The notes beneath the pieces were generated by a model that had not been told where the DNA came from, ran no database searches, and saw only the letters and a program-made list of their open reading frames with translations. From Blastomyces gilchristii SLH14081 (taxonomy: Eukaryota; Ascomycota; Eurotiomycetes; Onygenales; Ajellomycetaceae), in assembly GCF_000003855.2 (NCBI RefSeq), contig NW_003101660.1:496001-560000 (forward strand): 64,000 bases of DNA. Direction: 5' to 3'. Positions 48,566-63,089 of the stretch are shown here, piece by piece. A program made the translations under genes and the position numbers. Within the stretch, counting starts at the first letter, position 1. The number at the start of each line of letters is the position of its first letter.

Positions 48566-51500
48566 AGTACTCCGTAGAGTGGATCGCACGAAGGTACCCC
48601 GTATTGAGCCTTGACGGATGTGTTCCTGAAATCTCACAAGAAAGTCGATGGAAAATAAGCCCATCAGCAAACCCACTTCCTAAAAGAAGAAGTGGCTGGA
48701 GCCACTCGGCACGGAGCAGGGGTCTTTGACTACCTAAGTTACCTTACTGGGAGGACAGGATGTTCGAAAGTCCAACCAAAGTCGAGCGGACATTCTTGCC
48801 TTGTGATGTTGTAAGGCTTGCACAGTACATGTACCAGCGGATGTCTGTCAGCTCCAGATATGTTGGACATTGCTGCAAGAATAATAATAATAATTATTTT
48901 TATTCAAATCTCACAGACGATGTGAGTGAGCCCTGGGTTTGGAGGTTCTAGGCGGAGGCGGCAAGCTAAGCTGGAGATGGTTTGGTGTCGCGGATGGCTC
49001 TAAGAAAGGATCCGTGGCGTGGATCCGTCCTGTCGCTTTCTCGCATACTCGCATATGCATGAACGGGTCGATGCAGCTGAAACGGGGCAGGCCATCCACA
49101 AAAGAGCTCGGATTTTGCTGGTTCTTCAAGTCTTGGGCCAATTCAGAAGAGGCTAAAAATCCGTACCACGTCGGGAAGCAAGGGCGGCGGTTGGGATGCG
49201 CTGGTGGTGGGGTCACTAGAGGCGCCAGGAATCTTGGACTTGGGGACTTGGGGGGGGGGTGGGCGCGAGGTTTTAGAACTTAGCAGAAGCTCGGATAACT
49301 AGGCCTACCCTAACTACCCTACCAACAAAAGTTTTAAAAAAAATCACGCAGCTCTTGCAATCCCAGTCGTTGTCAGTCAGGCAACTGTAGGCTGGGGATG
49401 GCATACCAGTCCAGCCCAAAGGAGTTAACAAATATCCAAAATTGGCGCCGGCGGTTTATTCCCTAGCCAGTGTCAATGTGCTCAAGGCCAGGATCGCTTT
49501 GACCATTTTTTTTTCAAATCCAAGCAGGCAAGTTGATCGCCAACATTAAAGAACAAGAAATAATAAGGAGTAAAAATCTCGAGTGATTAATTTGCTCCGT
49601 TGGGTTACGATGAATAGTTGACGAGGCTGCGGAAGATATTCTGCGAACTATCCCACCGTGGACAGCTATTGTCACTGCTGTAAGATATTGAGTCTGTGAC
49701 CGCAATCAATATCTGACAGGCCCACCGTACAACTAGAGTTTTGAACAGTTGAAGAAAGGGGGAAGAATTCAGCTTCTTCTCATCAGATGATGGACATGCT
49801 TGAAAACCCAAAGCCACAAAATGCCCCTGCAAGTCGCACGAAACAAAATTTGCCAAATTTAGATGGGAAAATCACGGCACTTCCTTGGGGGGTTGATACA
49901 AAAAAAAAAAAAAAAGCCAGTTGGTGGAGTCTGGCAGCCGAGGGTATCTGATCGCTTGTGGTCAATAATCCAGGCTAAGGAGATCCCTGGCAGCGTTCCC
50001 TACCAACGTACCAAGTGACGACGCATGGATGGTGTGCGGCTTTCAAGGATAGTCTGATGGTCAGCGTGTCACATACGTGGTCGCTGCCACCGCCAGTCAA
50101 TCAAGACCAGGTGCTGCGATTGACAAGCCCAGCTTCCGGACTATCCCAATTCAGTAGCCTGTTCGCTGGCGATCAACGAAGGCAAAAATTATCCATCGCC
50201 CTCTGCTCCTTTGTTCTTGACCTGTTGCTCCCATGATTGGAGGCAGCGTTATCTTCGCTTTCAAAGCCTACCCTCTGATCCGGCCCGCCTAACCCATGAA
50301 CCGCTGATTTCCCTCACTCACTTCACCCTTTGTTGCTGTGATTCGTTGTCGGCTTGCGATTCTCCCACCAGCCGCCAAATGGTGCGGCTCCAGGCTGTCT
50401 AGACCCTCTTTAGTGTGCTGTTGTGGTTATTCCCCCTTGCCCAATGAATGATTATTGACTTGTCTGTTCCTTTTCGACTGTGTGAGTTGGATATCAAAAA
50501 TGACAACCATTGGGACTTGTCTTCATGGGAATGAATTTCGCACCTTTTTTCTCTTCTTTCAGAGCCCTTAGATCTTCTACTTTCATCGATTTCCTCTCTC
50601 TGCTGGTGCCAATATTACATTGTGCGAACATTCCAGCCGAGCCAAACGCCCAATCCAGCAACTGCAAATCATTGTTCATAATACGATCGGACTGGACGTT
50701 TGAACCCTGATCCCTGTCTCAGAGGAAGCTCTTGTTCATTGACTTCACGGCCTGCTTTTCTCGCTGATTTCATGGACTCCGGGATTTGCTCTTGCAATCA
50801 GGATGAAGGTCAGCGTCAATTTTCCCCGCTAAAGTCCGCCGCCTATCTGGTGAATACTGCTGTCAACGAGACACAACAACAACAAGCCCTGCCTGCGTGT
50901 TCGCAGAGTGGAATCTTTTGTCCCTTGCGTAAGGGAGCCCCGGGAAGCCACCGGGTCCGTCCCTGCAAATCTCACAATTCAGTATTTCGAACCGTGAAGG
51001 GTCAGCGTTCCGTTCGAATGATATTTCCCGTTCAATGCTACGACAAGGGTTTTCCTTCCTTCTTCCAAGACGGGAATCAATCAGACAGTGGGATGAACCG
51101 TTTTAACCAATTCATGTCGAGTTTACAGGCTGTAGATGTGCGAATGTATCGTCCATGGCTGTAACGAATACAGGCAAACAGACACTAGTAAATTAACGGT
51201 GTATTTCTCGCAAACTGTACTCCGTATACCCGCGTACTTTTCGTTATTTTGGTACCGCGTATTTTGTATAGCTCCACTCTCATACAAGTATATAATGAAG
51301 TCCACAGCATCCCCATACAGATTACTCCATACATCCAGTAGAGATTATATCGGGGTTGTTGGCACTGGGTATAACAGGGTGGTGTCTCTCGTTGATATGC
51401 GGCGAGAGCGGCCGCTGTCTCTTGTCGATAGGATCATCAATAACCTCCTCCTCTTTGGACCTCGACCATGAATCGATGAGATACGCTGGGCGCTGATGAT

Positions 51501-52899
51501 TGCTGACAGGTCAAGAGAAAAATAAGACCTATTGAATGCGGAGCCCTGGAAACGCCAGGATACAAGAGCCTTCATATGGAGGGGTAATCAGCGGGGGTTG
51601 AAATGATGACAGCAGCGAGCTTCCGATCTTTTATTATTCCCTGAACTATTGAATTGACAGGGACCGTCATCGCCAATCCATCGCTGCAATGCCATACCAG
51701 ACAAAGCAACATCCCGACCCTCGATTGCATTATTTTCCATAATCATAAGTTCCCCTCCCCGTGTCAGCTCCGTTAGTCCCGTAGCTTAATTGACATTACT
51801 TTCCAGAATTGGATATTAACTTGAATGCTACCGAGGCTAGGCATACAAGGCGCGTGCAAAACATACCGAAACCGACTATGGTCTTGACCACATGGAGACG
51901 GCTAATATGTGCAGTTGATCACTCGTATCCCGAGATAGATATTTCCTTCCCACATGCAAAACCTCCTCCAGATTGCAAGTATTTCCCATTCTGAAAAGCC
52001 CACCGGCCACAGCTAACTTTATACATTTCTTTTTCAAAAAAGCCTCCGGCTTCCAGCTGAAATCAAAGCTTGAGAGTTCCCCGAAGTGGCAAATTAGACA
52101 GGATGTACATTGTACATACATACATACGGCAGAATCAAATTCGAGCGTACTAGAAGAACCCACAAATATCTGCGTTATGCATGCGCAAAATGCGGCCATC
52201 ACTTTGAAGCCTGAAGAACCCCCACCACGCATCCTGCCCACATACCCGAAGAGCGTTTCAGTCCAAAGCCACCGCCAAAACTATGCAATGTGAGGTTAAT
52301 TCTGCTCTTGCAGCTGACAGGTCGTTAACGGCGGGCTTCTGTTTTTTCCAGCTTCCTTCCCCCCTTGCCTTGCAGTAACGAGGTTCTTAGCCCGCTTCCC
52401 CGACGTTGTCACCAGCAGGGAACGAAATGGAGCCGCCACCCTTATGCACTGTACCGAACAACCGACAAGTAAAGTTACAACCCCTGCCTGCTCGCTTGTG
52501 CGCTTCGCTTCCGGATGAATTTCGCGTGTATCTCCTAACAATTGATGAAATTGCTGTTTCTGATAGTAAAAAACGTAAGAACGGGGATTTATCTTACATA
52601 ACCAAGCTAGATAACTTAGATGAGGCATGGTTACCGTATATTAGCAGTATTTGATTGTATGTCTGTTGCGCGGGGTATATAACGACGTCCATCTGCTTTT
52701 TCCCGCTCGGCACATGAACGAGGCGGGGGTGCAGCAATATCCCCTCATAAAAAAACGTGGATGACTGCTTGCCGTATCTATCACAACCTATAGTTGTGAA
52801 GTAGAATGTCCATTGCCCTCCTCTACGTTGCATTAGCACTACCTACCGACCTCATGGTCTACCCCGCTGATATCGTCTTCGCCCTGTATCGGAAACATG
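48565..52899. other. Gene-poor region, no supported gene
   Basis: The longest plus-strand frame (50700-51164, 154 codons) has no recognisable domain, and its composition looks random. No linkable splice pattern was found. The content is mostly unique sequence of average GC. Confidence 0.4.
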
Positions 52900-53660
52900 C
52901 AGGGGAATACTAATGGATTTATCCTTGTTTCCTCTCATCGTGATGTATATATACCACAAGTATACTTATATAATTGTTTATTAGTTAATGAAAGAACTAT
53001 TAAGAGAGCAAAAGAGAGAAACTCTCTAAGATGCTGTTTTTAGATTGTTCTCATTTAATTTAACCTAACTCAGGTTTCATAACTTGACAGGTATTAATTA
53101 TGATACTTCTTTACCTAGATGAGCTTCTGAGAAACACACTTTTATCTCACTGAAGAAAGTTCATTTATCTCTTCTTCAGTTATCACATGTTGAATGATAC
53201 AGTACATTAAAAAATTCAAGAAAAAAGCAATACATTTTTATCTCTGCCATGGCTGAATACATGCTCTACAAAGCAAGAAATGAGAGGTATCTTCAGAACA
53301 GAACAATGAAACACTAGCAATCTTATTATCTGATAAGAAGAAAATATGCTGTGATTCTAGTCTCAATTGAAATATCTCCTCAAGTACATACCTGTTCAAA
53401 AAAAATAAAAAATAAAAAATAAAAAATGTGAGACACGCTCAGGCAAACCGTGAACAAAGAAAATGAGTTGTCTGTCTGTCAGTGTCTGGTCACCTATCCT
53501 ATCATGTTTGATTCTTAAGACCTGTTTGTGTTCCTGGGAATTAGAGTTAGGGCTCAAGCCCCTCAACTTGGGTTTTTGCTTTTTTTTTCTGGTAACTTAT
53601 TAACCTTCTGGCCTCTGTCCCAAGGTTGTAACTATAGGCTCAAGATTAAAAATAAAAAAT
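52900..53660. other. AT-rich island
   Basis: Clearly more AT-rich than either flank and free of open frames over 60 codons. It ends in AAAAAAT tandem units (53400-53426). It may be a decayed repeat or an isolated RIP-affected element; no ends, repeats or coding remnants could be defined. Confidence 0.5.
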
Positions 53661-56600
53661 AGCCATAAAGTGTGGCAACGGGAAGTCCCGCCCGTCCCCG
53701 GGAAAGAGGGTCTTAACCAGAGAATGCGGTGTAAATAGACACAGTACAGTTTGTGTGTTGGGGAATAGAAAAGAACCCAAAACCAAAACCAAAATATGGA
53801 AATTAATGCCAGATAAAAAAAAATTTCACAAAAATGTTGCCTCTATTGTAACTATATTTTCAGAGAGAATTTCTCCTTCTGTCAAGATATCTGTCATGCC
53901 CCTTGCCAAGATCAGAGTGTACTGTGCTGGTACATACTTTTTCCATGCATCCATCCATCTGTACGTACGTACAGTACATATACCTTCCTGTGTGTCTGAG
54001 CTGCGGTATGCAGGCTCTTCTTTGAGAGAGTTCCATGATCTGCTGATCTGGTACTCTTATTAAATCCTCCGTAGGTGGCGTATATATATTAGTACCTGTA
54101 TGGTACGTTCTCAACCAGATTTCTGTTCCTGTGGCTTTCAATGGAAGAACAAAGCGGACCAGATAGCTGAGAAGGTGGGAGCGTACCAAGTGTACTGATG
54201 CTAGGAATTCCATGCTAAAATAATTCTACCTTGTCATGCGTGTTAGTATAGCTACTTTTGAAGGGATTCCATTTGGCGTGTTTGGTCCTTTCTTCTTTGC
54301 CGTTCTGGTATTTCTTTCTCCCTTCGAGATTTAGGTTTGCTTGGATCTAAGCTTGGTTCTACCCCGGATTTACCAGGCATAGATTCATGTACGGCGTATG
54401 CAGTTCAGTGATAATAGCTGTGCCATTTTACCCTACAGGTATCAGGTATCCGATATTCCCTGGCACTGAAGCCCGGGTACGGGGACCAAGGGATGTATGT
54501 ATTTTATATTTCATGACCGGTTTCGTACGTAGTGTCAGTACAGTACATACATACATATACTAGATGTAATATTTTGAGCCGTATCGTTCTAGCGCGGGTT
54601 CCGTGACCGTTCTGTATTGTTCATTGGCAAAATGAAAAGAAAGATACACGCCTCATGAACAGAACAAAAATAGTATCAAATATCAGAAGAACCAGAGAGA
54701 ACGAATGAGTAACTCTCAGCTCAACATCTCTTTCTCAATCACCACGTTGCCTTGGGGCTTTGTTGCACAACCGCAACGAAAAGATAGGTGTTGATCGTTA
54801 CAATGACTGTTGGAGAATGCAGGTGCCAACCAAAGAACTGAAGAGCAAGTGTGACAGTTAGCAGACCTCGAGATAAGTGTTATGGGTTTTGACACCCGGT
54901 GAGGGAGATGAAGCCTCCAGGTGATTTGGACAGAGGCCGGCCAAATTGCTCACCGCGGAATTGTCTTCTCTTTGCTCCAGTCTGTAGCAACCCATTCATC
55001 TCGACCCAGACCCGGCTATCAGATGAGTTGGCGATGCGATGTTTCAGGTTTGACAGAATAATAATTACCGCCTCGAAGAACTAACAAGTAGCGCGGGTTA
55101 GGCCGCGCTTTAGGGCCATTTGTTGCTGTGCTGTGCTTGCGGCAATCATACGGTCCGTTTTGCCGCCTATTATTGTTAACTTGATATGCAGGGAAGGTCG
55201 GAGTAGGCTCCAGAGAGAGGTTCATTGGCGTGCTTTAGGGCCTTGAATCTCCAACTCGAATGCACATCTCGGCTAACTGGGGTCCGGGTGCGAGATTCTG
55301 ACGAGTGAGCAGGTCAATTCAGCGGTTTGGTTTTTTATCCTTTCTGCTTTTTTTTTTTTTTTTTTTTTGGCCTGTTGGAAGAAAAGCTAACTTCTGGCTC
55401 ATTTCGCCTTGGTGGCGCCGCCAACCAACCTTTTTGCCAGCCTCGAATGGATATCTATCCCAATGTACGGAGTTAGTCCGTAAGTCCCTTAATGCTGATT
55501 TAAGGGTAGCAAGGGGTCCGACCAAACTAACAACTACCATGGAACTGCGGTGACCGCTTTGAAATACGCCACGTACAGGGTGTGTTCCTTGGTTCTGGAG
55601 AGGGGGAGAAATTCCGTAAGTATGTATTCCGTAAACTTGGAGTGGTTGGAGCCTCGTTCTTTTTCTTCTTCTCTCTTTTCTTCTTTCCCTCGCTCTTGTT
55701 GCTCGTTGACCGCCTGTTGAGGACGGCAATCCAGATAATTCTTGGAAAGCTAAAGACAAATCAGGCCATTGAAGGATATCGAACAAGGCTGGATAAAACC
55801 TCGGACAGGCCGTTCCCGTGATCCCATTCGTTCACAGCAACAACAGGCCGGCGGCTTTTGGAAACGGAGGTACCGTGAACTTCCAGTACTAGGTTGGGTG
55901 GCTGGCCTGATACAAATAAACCTGGGAGAAAACCGCCTTGGGAATCAGGTTCTGGGGCATAAATGTCGTCGTCATATATGGCCCTGGACAAGTCACTCTC
56001 CAATATGGGTGGTTCTGGTCCGTTGGCGACTTCAAACTTCAAACCCACCAGCCGAGAGGAATAAGTATAGTAACTATCACGTTTTCGAAAATTATATGTC
56101 GTGACACGGCCCTGGTAAACCATCCTCGTTGCTTTCCGAAAGCTCCTAGGCAGCGAGCGGCTGATATGTAATGCATGGGCCGACAGGTTACAACTGCTAC
56201 ACTACTAAGGAAAATCTTGCTGACCTGGGGATCTCACTCCACACAATCGCCAGTGAATAATACTGTTTATCTTGCATTAAGGCACGGATATGTATGTGAG
56301 GAAGCAGGTGAGGGTGGAATCCACATGGCGAAATGGAGCTAAATCTGCAATTCAGCTCAACAGGCTGGGATGACGGGCAGGAAAATACTACGGTTGGTGG
56401 GAAATTAAAAAATATTCCGTGAGGAATTCGGCCACCACCAGCCCAACCATCTTACCAAGGCGAAAATGGTCGTGGCTGGCTGGGGACAATTAATCGATGA
56501 GGATGGAAGCCAGTATTAACCAGTGACGATTCAAGAGCTGAGTTCTCATGATTACAGGTCTATGTACTCCGTAGCAAGCTGAGGATATGATGAGATCGAA

Positions 56601-59600
56601 GCTGGCTACTACCAAACTCAGCCGCCCGCCCGGGACCATAGAGAAAGAGATGAGAAAGAGATGTGATCTTCTGATCCTGCTTCGAAATTCCAATTCTGGC
56701 TTAACGAGATCCAGACAAGACCAACTACTAGAACTTATGCTCTACTTCGCCGATGAGAACTTCCAGAAATCTTGAAACAGATCTGTTGATCTAGCTAAAT
56801 AAATTGCCTGCAGAAAAAAGCCTCCCGCAAAAGACGAAATAAACCAGGGCACGGCGTAGCTCCTATAAGTGCCGGCTAGGGATGCTCGGATGATCGATTA
56901 CGGGCGTATCGTATCCCCTAGCTTCATGCATTGATCGGCGGATTCTCGCTCCAAGTTTCTCCCAAATCTCTCGTCCGTTGCACGCGGATAATTCTCTCTT
57001 CCAAAAACGCTTTCCATCTTTTAGGGGAAGATCGAAAAAGCAATCCCAGAGGGAAGGGAATAAGCAACCCCTTTTTGCACTACATTCAAACCCGGTTCCG
57101 TTAACGAGTCAGTTTTCCCTTTCAGGTTTGGCTTTCATCGTTATTCTGACGCTCCTAAAGCTCGGAAAAAAAGCATTTTATTCCCTGTTAGCATTGATCA
57201 CTACAACAGGATATCAAAGCGCCAGGCCAAATAATCTGGCGATTGGCGGGCAGACGGACAGGGAGAAGGTCTGCCTCGGGTGGAAAGAGGCCGATTTTTC
57301 GACTTCTGGATGGGGAGCTGTTTGATACATTGATTACTCCGTACAGCCTAACAAAGTCGACTACCCATTTTATTTGCCCACGGCGCTCTCTCTTTCTCCC
57401 TGGATGATTCGGGGACGGAGTTGAGCACGGACATGCCATGAAACATCTTGTCGAAAGAATAATAAGTGGGTGGCTGGTGGTGTCTCCACCAAAACCATGG
57501 ATCGCGTCCATCCCGCTGTGCCACTTCATCATCGTTGGAAGTGTGGAAGCGGAAGCCGGATACGAGAGGTTACATATGGTATTTTTATGAGCTGAAAAGG
57601 AAGAAAACGGGAGCGGGCGAGTGAGCTTTGAGTTCAGATCATTGAGAGTGCATGTAATCTGTACGGAGTACAGAATATTTCTTTCCCTTCTCATTTTCGC
57701 AGGGAGGGGATTATATGGAGTGCAAAATATGCTGCGTAAGTTAATTCTTGAAGACAACCAACAAGACAATTGACGGTGAGTTGTTCCCTTCAAGACAAGT
57801 TACCCCTCTTTCTTATCCCCGGTGTGGACAGGGTTGATCCTTGGCCAGGTTTGCCCTTGTCAAGCCAGCTAGGAAATGCAAAGCTATGTCCAGAGGAGGC
57901 CTGTTTAAGCGCCGAACCACACGGACAGCGATCTTGGAGAGGAAAAAGCTCCCCCTCTCACATCTGAACGGAGCGGAGAATCGCGAGCTCTTCTTCCCAT
58001 GAATGAGCGGGTACAAAAATTTCCCAGTATGTATGTATTTTTACCTCTCTCGGGCGGGTGCAACCGTTTGTTTAGCTGAGCGGTCGCTATGTTCGATGTT
58101 CCATTGGACCAACGAATCAACGACGTATCTAGTAACGCTAGTTACAGTACTTAGCTGTATGGTTACGAAAACGATATCCATAACATCTTATTACATGTAT
58201 GTACCTACCGTAATACGATAAATAACTATGGCGCTGTCCTGTTATTTCCAATACGCCATTGGAAATTGGAACAAGCGATCCGTTTTGATCGACCCGAAGC
58301 CCTATTCTTAGCCCAGCGATTCGATTTCAACGCGTAGTTACCTCCCAGGCAAATCCCAAGCTCTTCATCTTCGCAATTGTGGAATCATTTTCAATGGACT
58401 CTACGAACGGTAGTATTGTACATGTACATGCACATGTACTCCGTACAGTACTATATACAAAGCCCGCGGGCAATCTCTGTAACCCAGGAGGAGGAGCGAG
58501 CCTCAGAACAGAACACGGGAAATATTAAACCTATTTTGTCTTTCTTTCTTTCTTTCCCACCCAACTCAAGAGCCCAGCCAGTAAGAAGGTTCGCTTTTTC
58601 CAACAGAATCACGTTTCGCAAAAACATCCCAGCCCCAGTCGCCCTAAAAAGCCCTGTTCCGCACCCATTGGCTGGCTGGCAATGGAGACCAGGGAGATCT
58701 CCTCCGATGCCCGAGGAGGTTGGCTGTTTGAGGAGGGAGAATGAACTTGTTAGTTTTCATTTGTGCATATCCGCAGAGACAACAATTACTCTGTATTATT
58801 ATTAGGCATTATTATAGTTATGTGGAGAGCTGTTCGTCTTCTTTTCGTCTCCTTGTGCTCAGAGATGATATGGAAAAGGGCCAGTGGTCTAATTTTGGTA
58901 GTAAGCAGTTCTTGCGCGTGATGGAACAACTGTTTTCCAACTGTGAATTATTCCTGTTCAGCATTAACTACATTTATTATTGTAGAGGGGATATTTTTTG
59001 TTTGGAAAAGGTAACTTAACAGAGATCCGAGCAAGGCGAGCCTCCCCTTGTGGCTGTGGCTCACCAACAATTTCCATCTCGACTGACTCCAGTAATTTTC
59101 CCCTCTCCAAAACACCCTTCCTTACTAAGGGTTTTCGTGCAACCCAGAGCCAAATTCAACAAAAGGAAAATCACTACGTTAACGGGATTCTAGCTCATGC
59201 TAATCCCTATCAAAAAGGAATGCTGGATCGGGGCAATATCTTTTTCTTCCTTTTTTTAAAATTTTTTTTTTTTATTATTTTTAGTAGATATTCCCCGAGA
59301 TCTCCATGACGGTCTGAGACTAAAATAATCTATGCAACTGCCAGCTGCCACCTGCTATCAGTGCCTACATATCAACGAACTTGGCATGGATGTTTTCAGT
59401 ACCTACATTAGGCATATATATGTAATGTACAGTACATGTACATGTACAAGCTTCCGCATATAACTCGCCGTGCAGTAGTCTGTACTGTACATTGAAGTGA
59501 CCCGCGGAATGATCCCATTACAAGGCGGCGGCGAGAACGTTACAGTACGTGTTCGTAGTTCGTACCCCTTCAGATCAGACAACAAGAAATGAGAGAGAGA

Positions 59601-59999
59601 TTTGAGAACAGTTAGTTCACTGGGTCAGGGTCCAAAATGCCAGATCCCATATTCATCTACAGCTTGGCTGCTGCCAGCTATGTATGTATGTATGTTATGC
59701 AGGGTATGATGATAACTAGTTATACAAAATACGGAGTATGTAAATACTGCCCACACAGGTAATTGTGTCTCCTCCTGCTTTATTTTCTTTCTTTCACTTC
59801 TTTGTTGTCTTCTTGTAATAATAATAATAATAATATTTCTCTCCCTTCTACTTCTCCAATTCGCCTGCTGATAACTTGCTAACTTGCTGGCAGAGCAGAG
59901 TGCGGGAGTTAAACCAGGCCATCTCATCTCCCTAAAGGAGTTTCTCTATAAACTGACTGCATTCTGCAACCACCATAACCACAAGCGTAGTTGCCATAC
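53661..59999. other. Gene-poor region, no supported gene
   Basis: Only short unconnected frames. Contains a poly(T) run at 55348-55368 and many copies of TACTCCGTAC-type (55465, 56570, 57336, 57660, 58438, 59732) and GTACATGTAC-type (58419, 59435) palindromes. Confidence 0.4.
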
Positions 60000-60796
60000 A
60001 TTAAAATAAAATAAAAAAAGCTTGATCTTCTTGCTTCCCCCGGTCCTGGCCCCCCCTCGCCCCCATACGAATGGCATGTGCCTTATTATTGATTCTGCAG
60101 AGAGCATCATTAACGCAACAACGCATAAACGCATCCATCTGCATTCCCACCGCCGCCACCGATTCTCTGTCTGGGGACCGTTGCCGTCAATCCACTCATC
60201 GCTAATTAACTAACTACTAACTAGTTATGGAAGCAACCTTACAATATCAAGGGTCCCGTCCACTCTTGGCCTCCGCTTCTACTCTTCTTCTCTGCTCTAT
60301 TCTTTCGTTTTCGCTGAGTCTTCTGGAGTTCTTGGAAGAAGAAGATCCTCTGCTTCTTACAGTCCTGGAAACCAAAAGTTCATCATTCGTCTGTGCCGCT
60401 GCTGTTCTCTGGTTTTCTTTCTTTTTTCTTTTTTCTTTTTTCTTCTTTTTTTTTCCCCCTTTTCTATTTATGAGATACCATGGGTTAAGCACTGGTGGAC
60501 TAACCTAACTTACCCCGGATATCTGTCGCCTGCTTTTTTTCTCCTTCTTCCCTTCTTCTTCCTTCTCCTCCGGCTCTACCCCTAACCAACCAAAGCGCAA
60601 AAACACGAGCGAAAAGACAAGGAGTTGAAAAGTGGAAGGAAGACTGAAGCAGGAGAATAAGAAGAAGAAGATGATGATGATGACGACGACGACGACGAAG
60701 AAATTGGGAAACTCTTTCCCACAATTCTGGTTGCCAATTCATTGGTCTATCCAGAGTATCCTCTCCCGTCTCGTAGAATGTTCTTTGTTTCGCATC

Positions 60797-60833
60797 TCCT
60801 CCTCCTCCTCCTCCTCCTCCTCCTCTCTTTTTA
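60797..60833. repeat. (TCC)12 microsatellite
   Basis: Thirty-seven nt of perfect TCC repeat. A GAT/GAC array lies about 120 nt upstream (60670-60699). Confidence 0.93.
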
Positions 60834-61106
60834 TTTCCCCCCCTCCTGTGCGTTAGAAGTGGTTACGTCTCTCCCCTTGCCAATCCCCCTCATTGTACAC
60901 AGTATGTGCACATATTATGTACAGGAGTGTCCTCGATCACTAAAAGAAAACACAGCTGCGGATGCGGGGGGAGTTCTTCAGCTGCGTGATCAAAGTAGAA
61001 AAGTTAAAAAGTTAAATAAAAATAAATAATAGAAAAATAAAAATAAAAATATGAGAATAAAAGAATATGAGAAGCAGGGATTGACATTGGTAACAGTTTC
61101 ATTCTT

Positions 61107-61107
<1 letters not shown>

Positions 61108-61155
<48 letters not shown>
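61108..61155. repeat. Compound (CT)17(GT)7 microsatellite
   Basis: Thirty-four nt of CT followed directly by 14 nt of GT. Confidence 0.95.
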
Positions 61156-63050
61156 CTATCTAAAATGAGAGAATACGTTACTTCGCAGAAAGGGCACAGA
61201 AGGGAATTTCCAGACCAAGTTACTATCTATGTTCAGCGCGGTGGGTTCCAGGGGTTCGTTTGGTTATTATTATTATTGACAAAAATGCACAGTAGCAAAA
61301 GTCCAAAAGGACAAAACTCCTTGAATTGAATTGAAACAAAGAGCAAGATCACAATCATCACTTGATATCACCAAATCCATCATCTCGATAACTGTATCTT
61401 TTTATACTACTGGATAACCTAGAGGCAGTAGTTACATAGTTTTTTGTTTTAACTGGGACGGACGTTTCTTGAGAGAGAATCCTTTCAGCCCCAGCAAAAG
61501 CCAAACCCCCTGCATTTGCCATCTTTGATACGCGCACGATAGACATATTATTATTAATATAAATATTATTGATGGTTATGGTATTGGTAGGGTAGGGTTG
61601 AGTTTGAGGTCAATCAATCAATCAAGCCTTTATCCTTACAGCGTGCGGTGCATTCACATACATTTGCTCAATGCAGGAGGAAGCTTATAAATATATATAT
61701 AGTAAGTAGTAATATCCAATTAATTTGCTGGATCTGTACAGAGTACGGATTAAATGAACAACAACCATGAACGATCTATATTCATATGAGACATGAACCC
61801 TAAGAAGGAGGATTTCTGAACGGTTGAGCATTTTCCGGCACAGCAACCAAACCAACCCAATAGAATAAAACTAAAAGCAATGAATGACTCTGTACGGATT
61901 AATGGTAACAAGGAATCCCCCTGATGAAAACACACGCAAAAAAGAAAAGAAAAAGAAAAAGAAAAAAAAAGTAACCAAACCGAGGAATAGGAATATGGAA
62001 TTTTTTTTTTTTTTGGCTGGTAACCTAAAGTGAGATCATCCATAGTACAGATACATACATATACATAAGAACATCTCATCTCATCTCATCTCCAGAACCC
62101 AGCCCCCCAGATGCGATCCAAAGCCCTTTTGCTGCGCCACGTCTTTGAAAGCTTGTTCTGCATCTTCACTCTGGTTTTTTAACGGTAGAGAAAGAGAAGG
62201 GGTGGCCGGTTTTATGCTCCTTTTTCATTTCCCGTCTGGGGGGAATGAATCTAGATCTTTTATTTCCTTTTTTATTTCCCTTTTCTTTTCTCCAACAGTA
62301 ATAATAAGGCCAGCGAGCAGTTGAACGAAACAGACTGGTTTTTTTTTTTTTTTTTTTGTGGAATTGTGGTCGCTCAAAACCAGCATGTGTGTCTGTTCTT
62401 CTTGTATTGGGAACGCATACGTATTATATTATAAAGTATTCTGTGTATTTCGGTATGTATGTAATATTACAGTACCAACCAGACAATAATACAGGAAACC
62501 AAAACTGGAAAAAAGAAAACATCCCAGCGACATCTGTTATAAAAAATAATAAAAGACAAAAGATGAAAGATGAAAGATGAAAGGGGTAATTAAGAAAAGA
62601 GAAGAAAAGAAAATTCATTCTGGAATGGAACTTAATTACAATAATTCAACACATCCCAAAGAATTGAGAAGAGTAGTGAGCATGAACGCTATATATCATT
62701 CATCATTCATCATTTATTATTTAGAGCCTTTCCTCTTCGTCCCTTCGTCCAGTCCATCTCAACTTTCTTAATTCTTTTTTCTGTACTCCGTACTCTGTAA
62801 CCAAGAAAGATATATATACTAAATAAATAGATTACGGCCAATCCCGCGGCCAATCCCCCCCATAGCAAGCCTCATCCGATCCCAGCCTCCTCCGCCTGCC
62901 TGCCAATATATTGCGAGAAAGGAAAAAGAGAAAAAAGAAACGAAAAAAAGAAAAAGAAGAAAAAACACTGAGGTTGGTATATTCTGATTTTTGCTTTTTT
63001 TTTTTTTTCCCCTTCCTCTTTCTCTCCAAGGAAGACAACGAAAAGAAAAG

Positions 63051-63089
63051 AAAAAAAAAAAAAAAAAAAAAAGAAAGAAAGAAAGAAAG
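63051..63089. repeat. Poly(A)22 plus (GAAA)n tract
   Basis: A 22-nt A run passes into four GAAA units, in a purine-rich block embedded in otherwise pyrimidine-rich DNA. Confidence 0.88.

Noticed and set aside
50700..51164. Plus-strand 154-codon frame
   Set aside because: No recognisable domain, no splice partner, irregular composition; probably chance.
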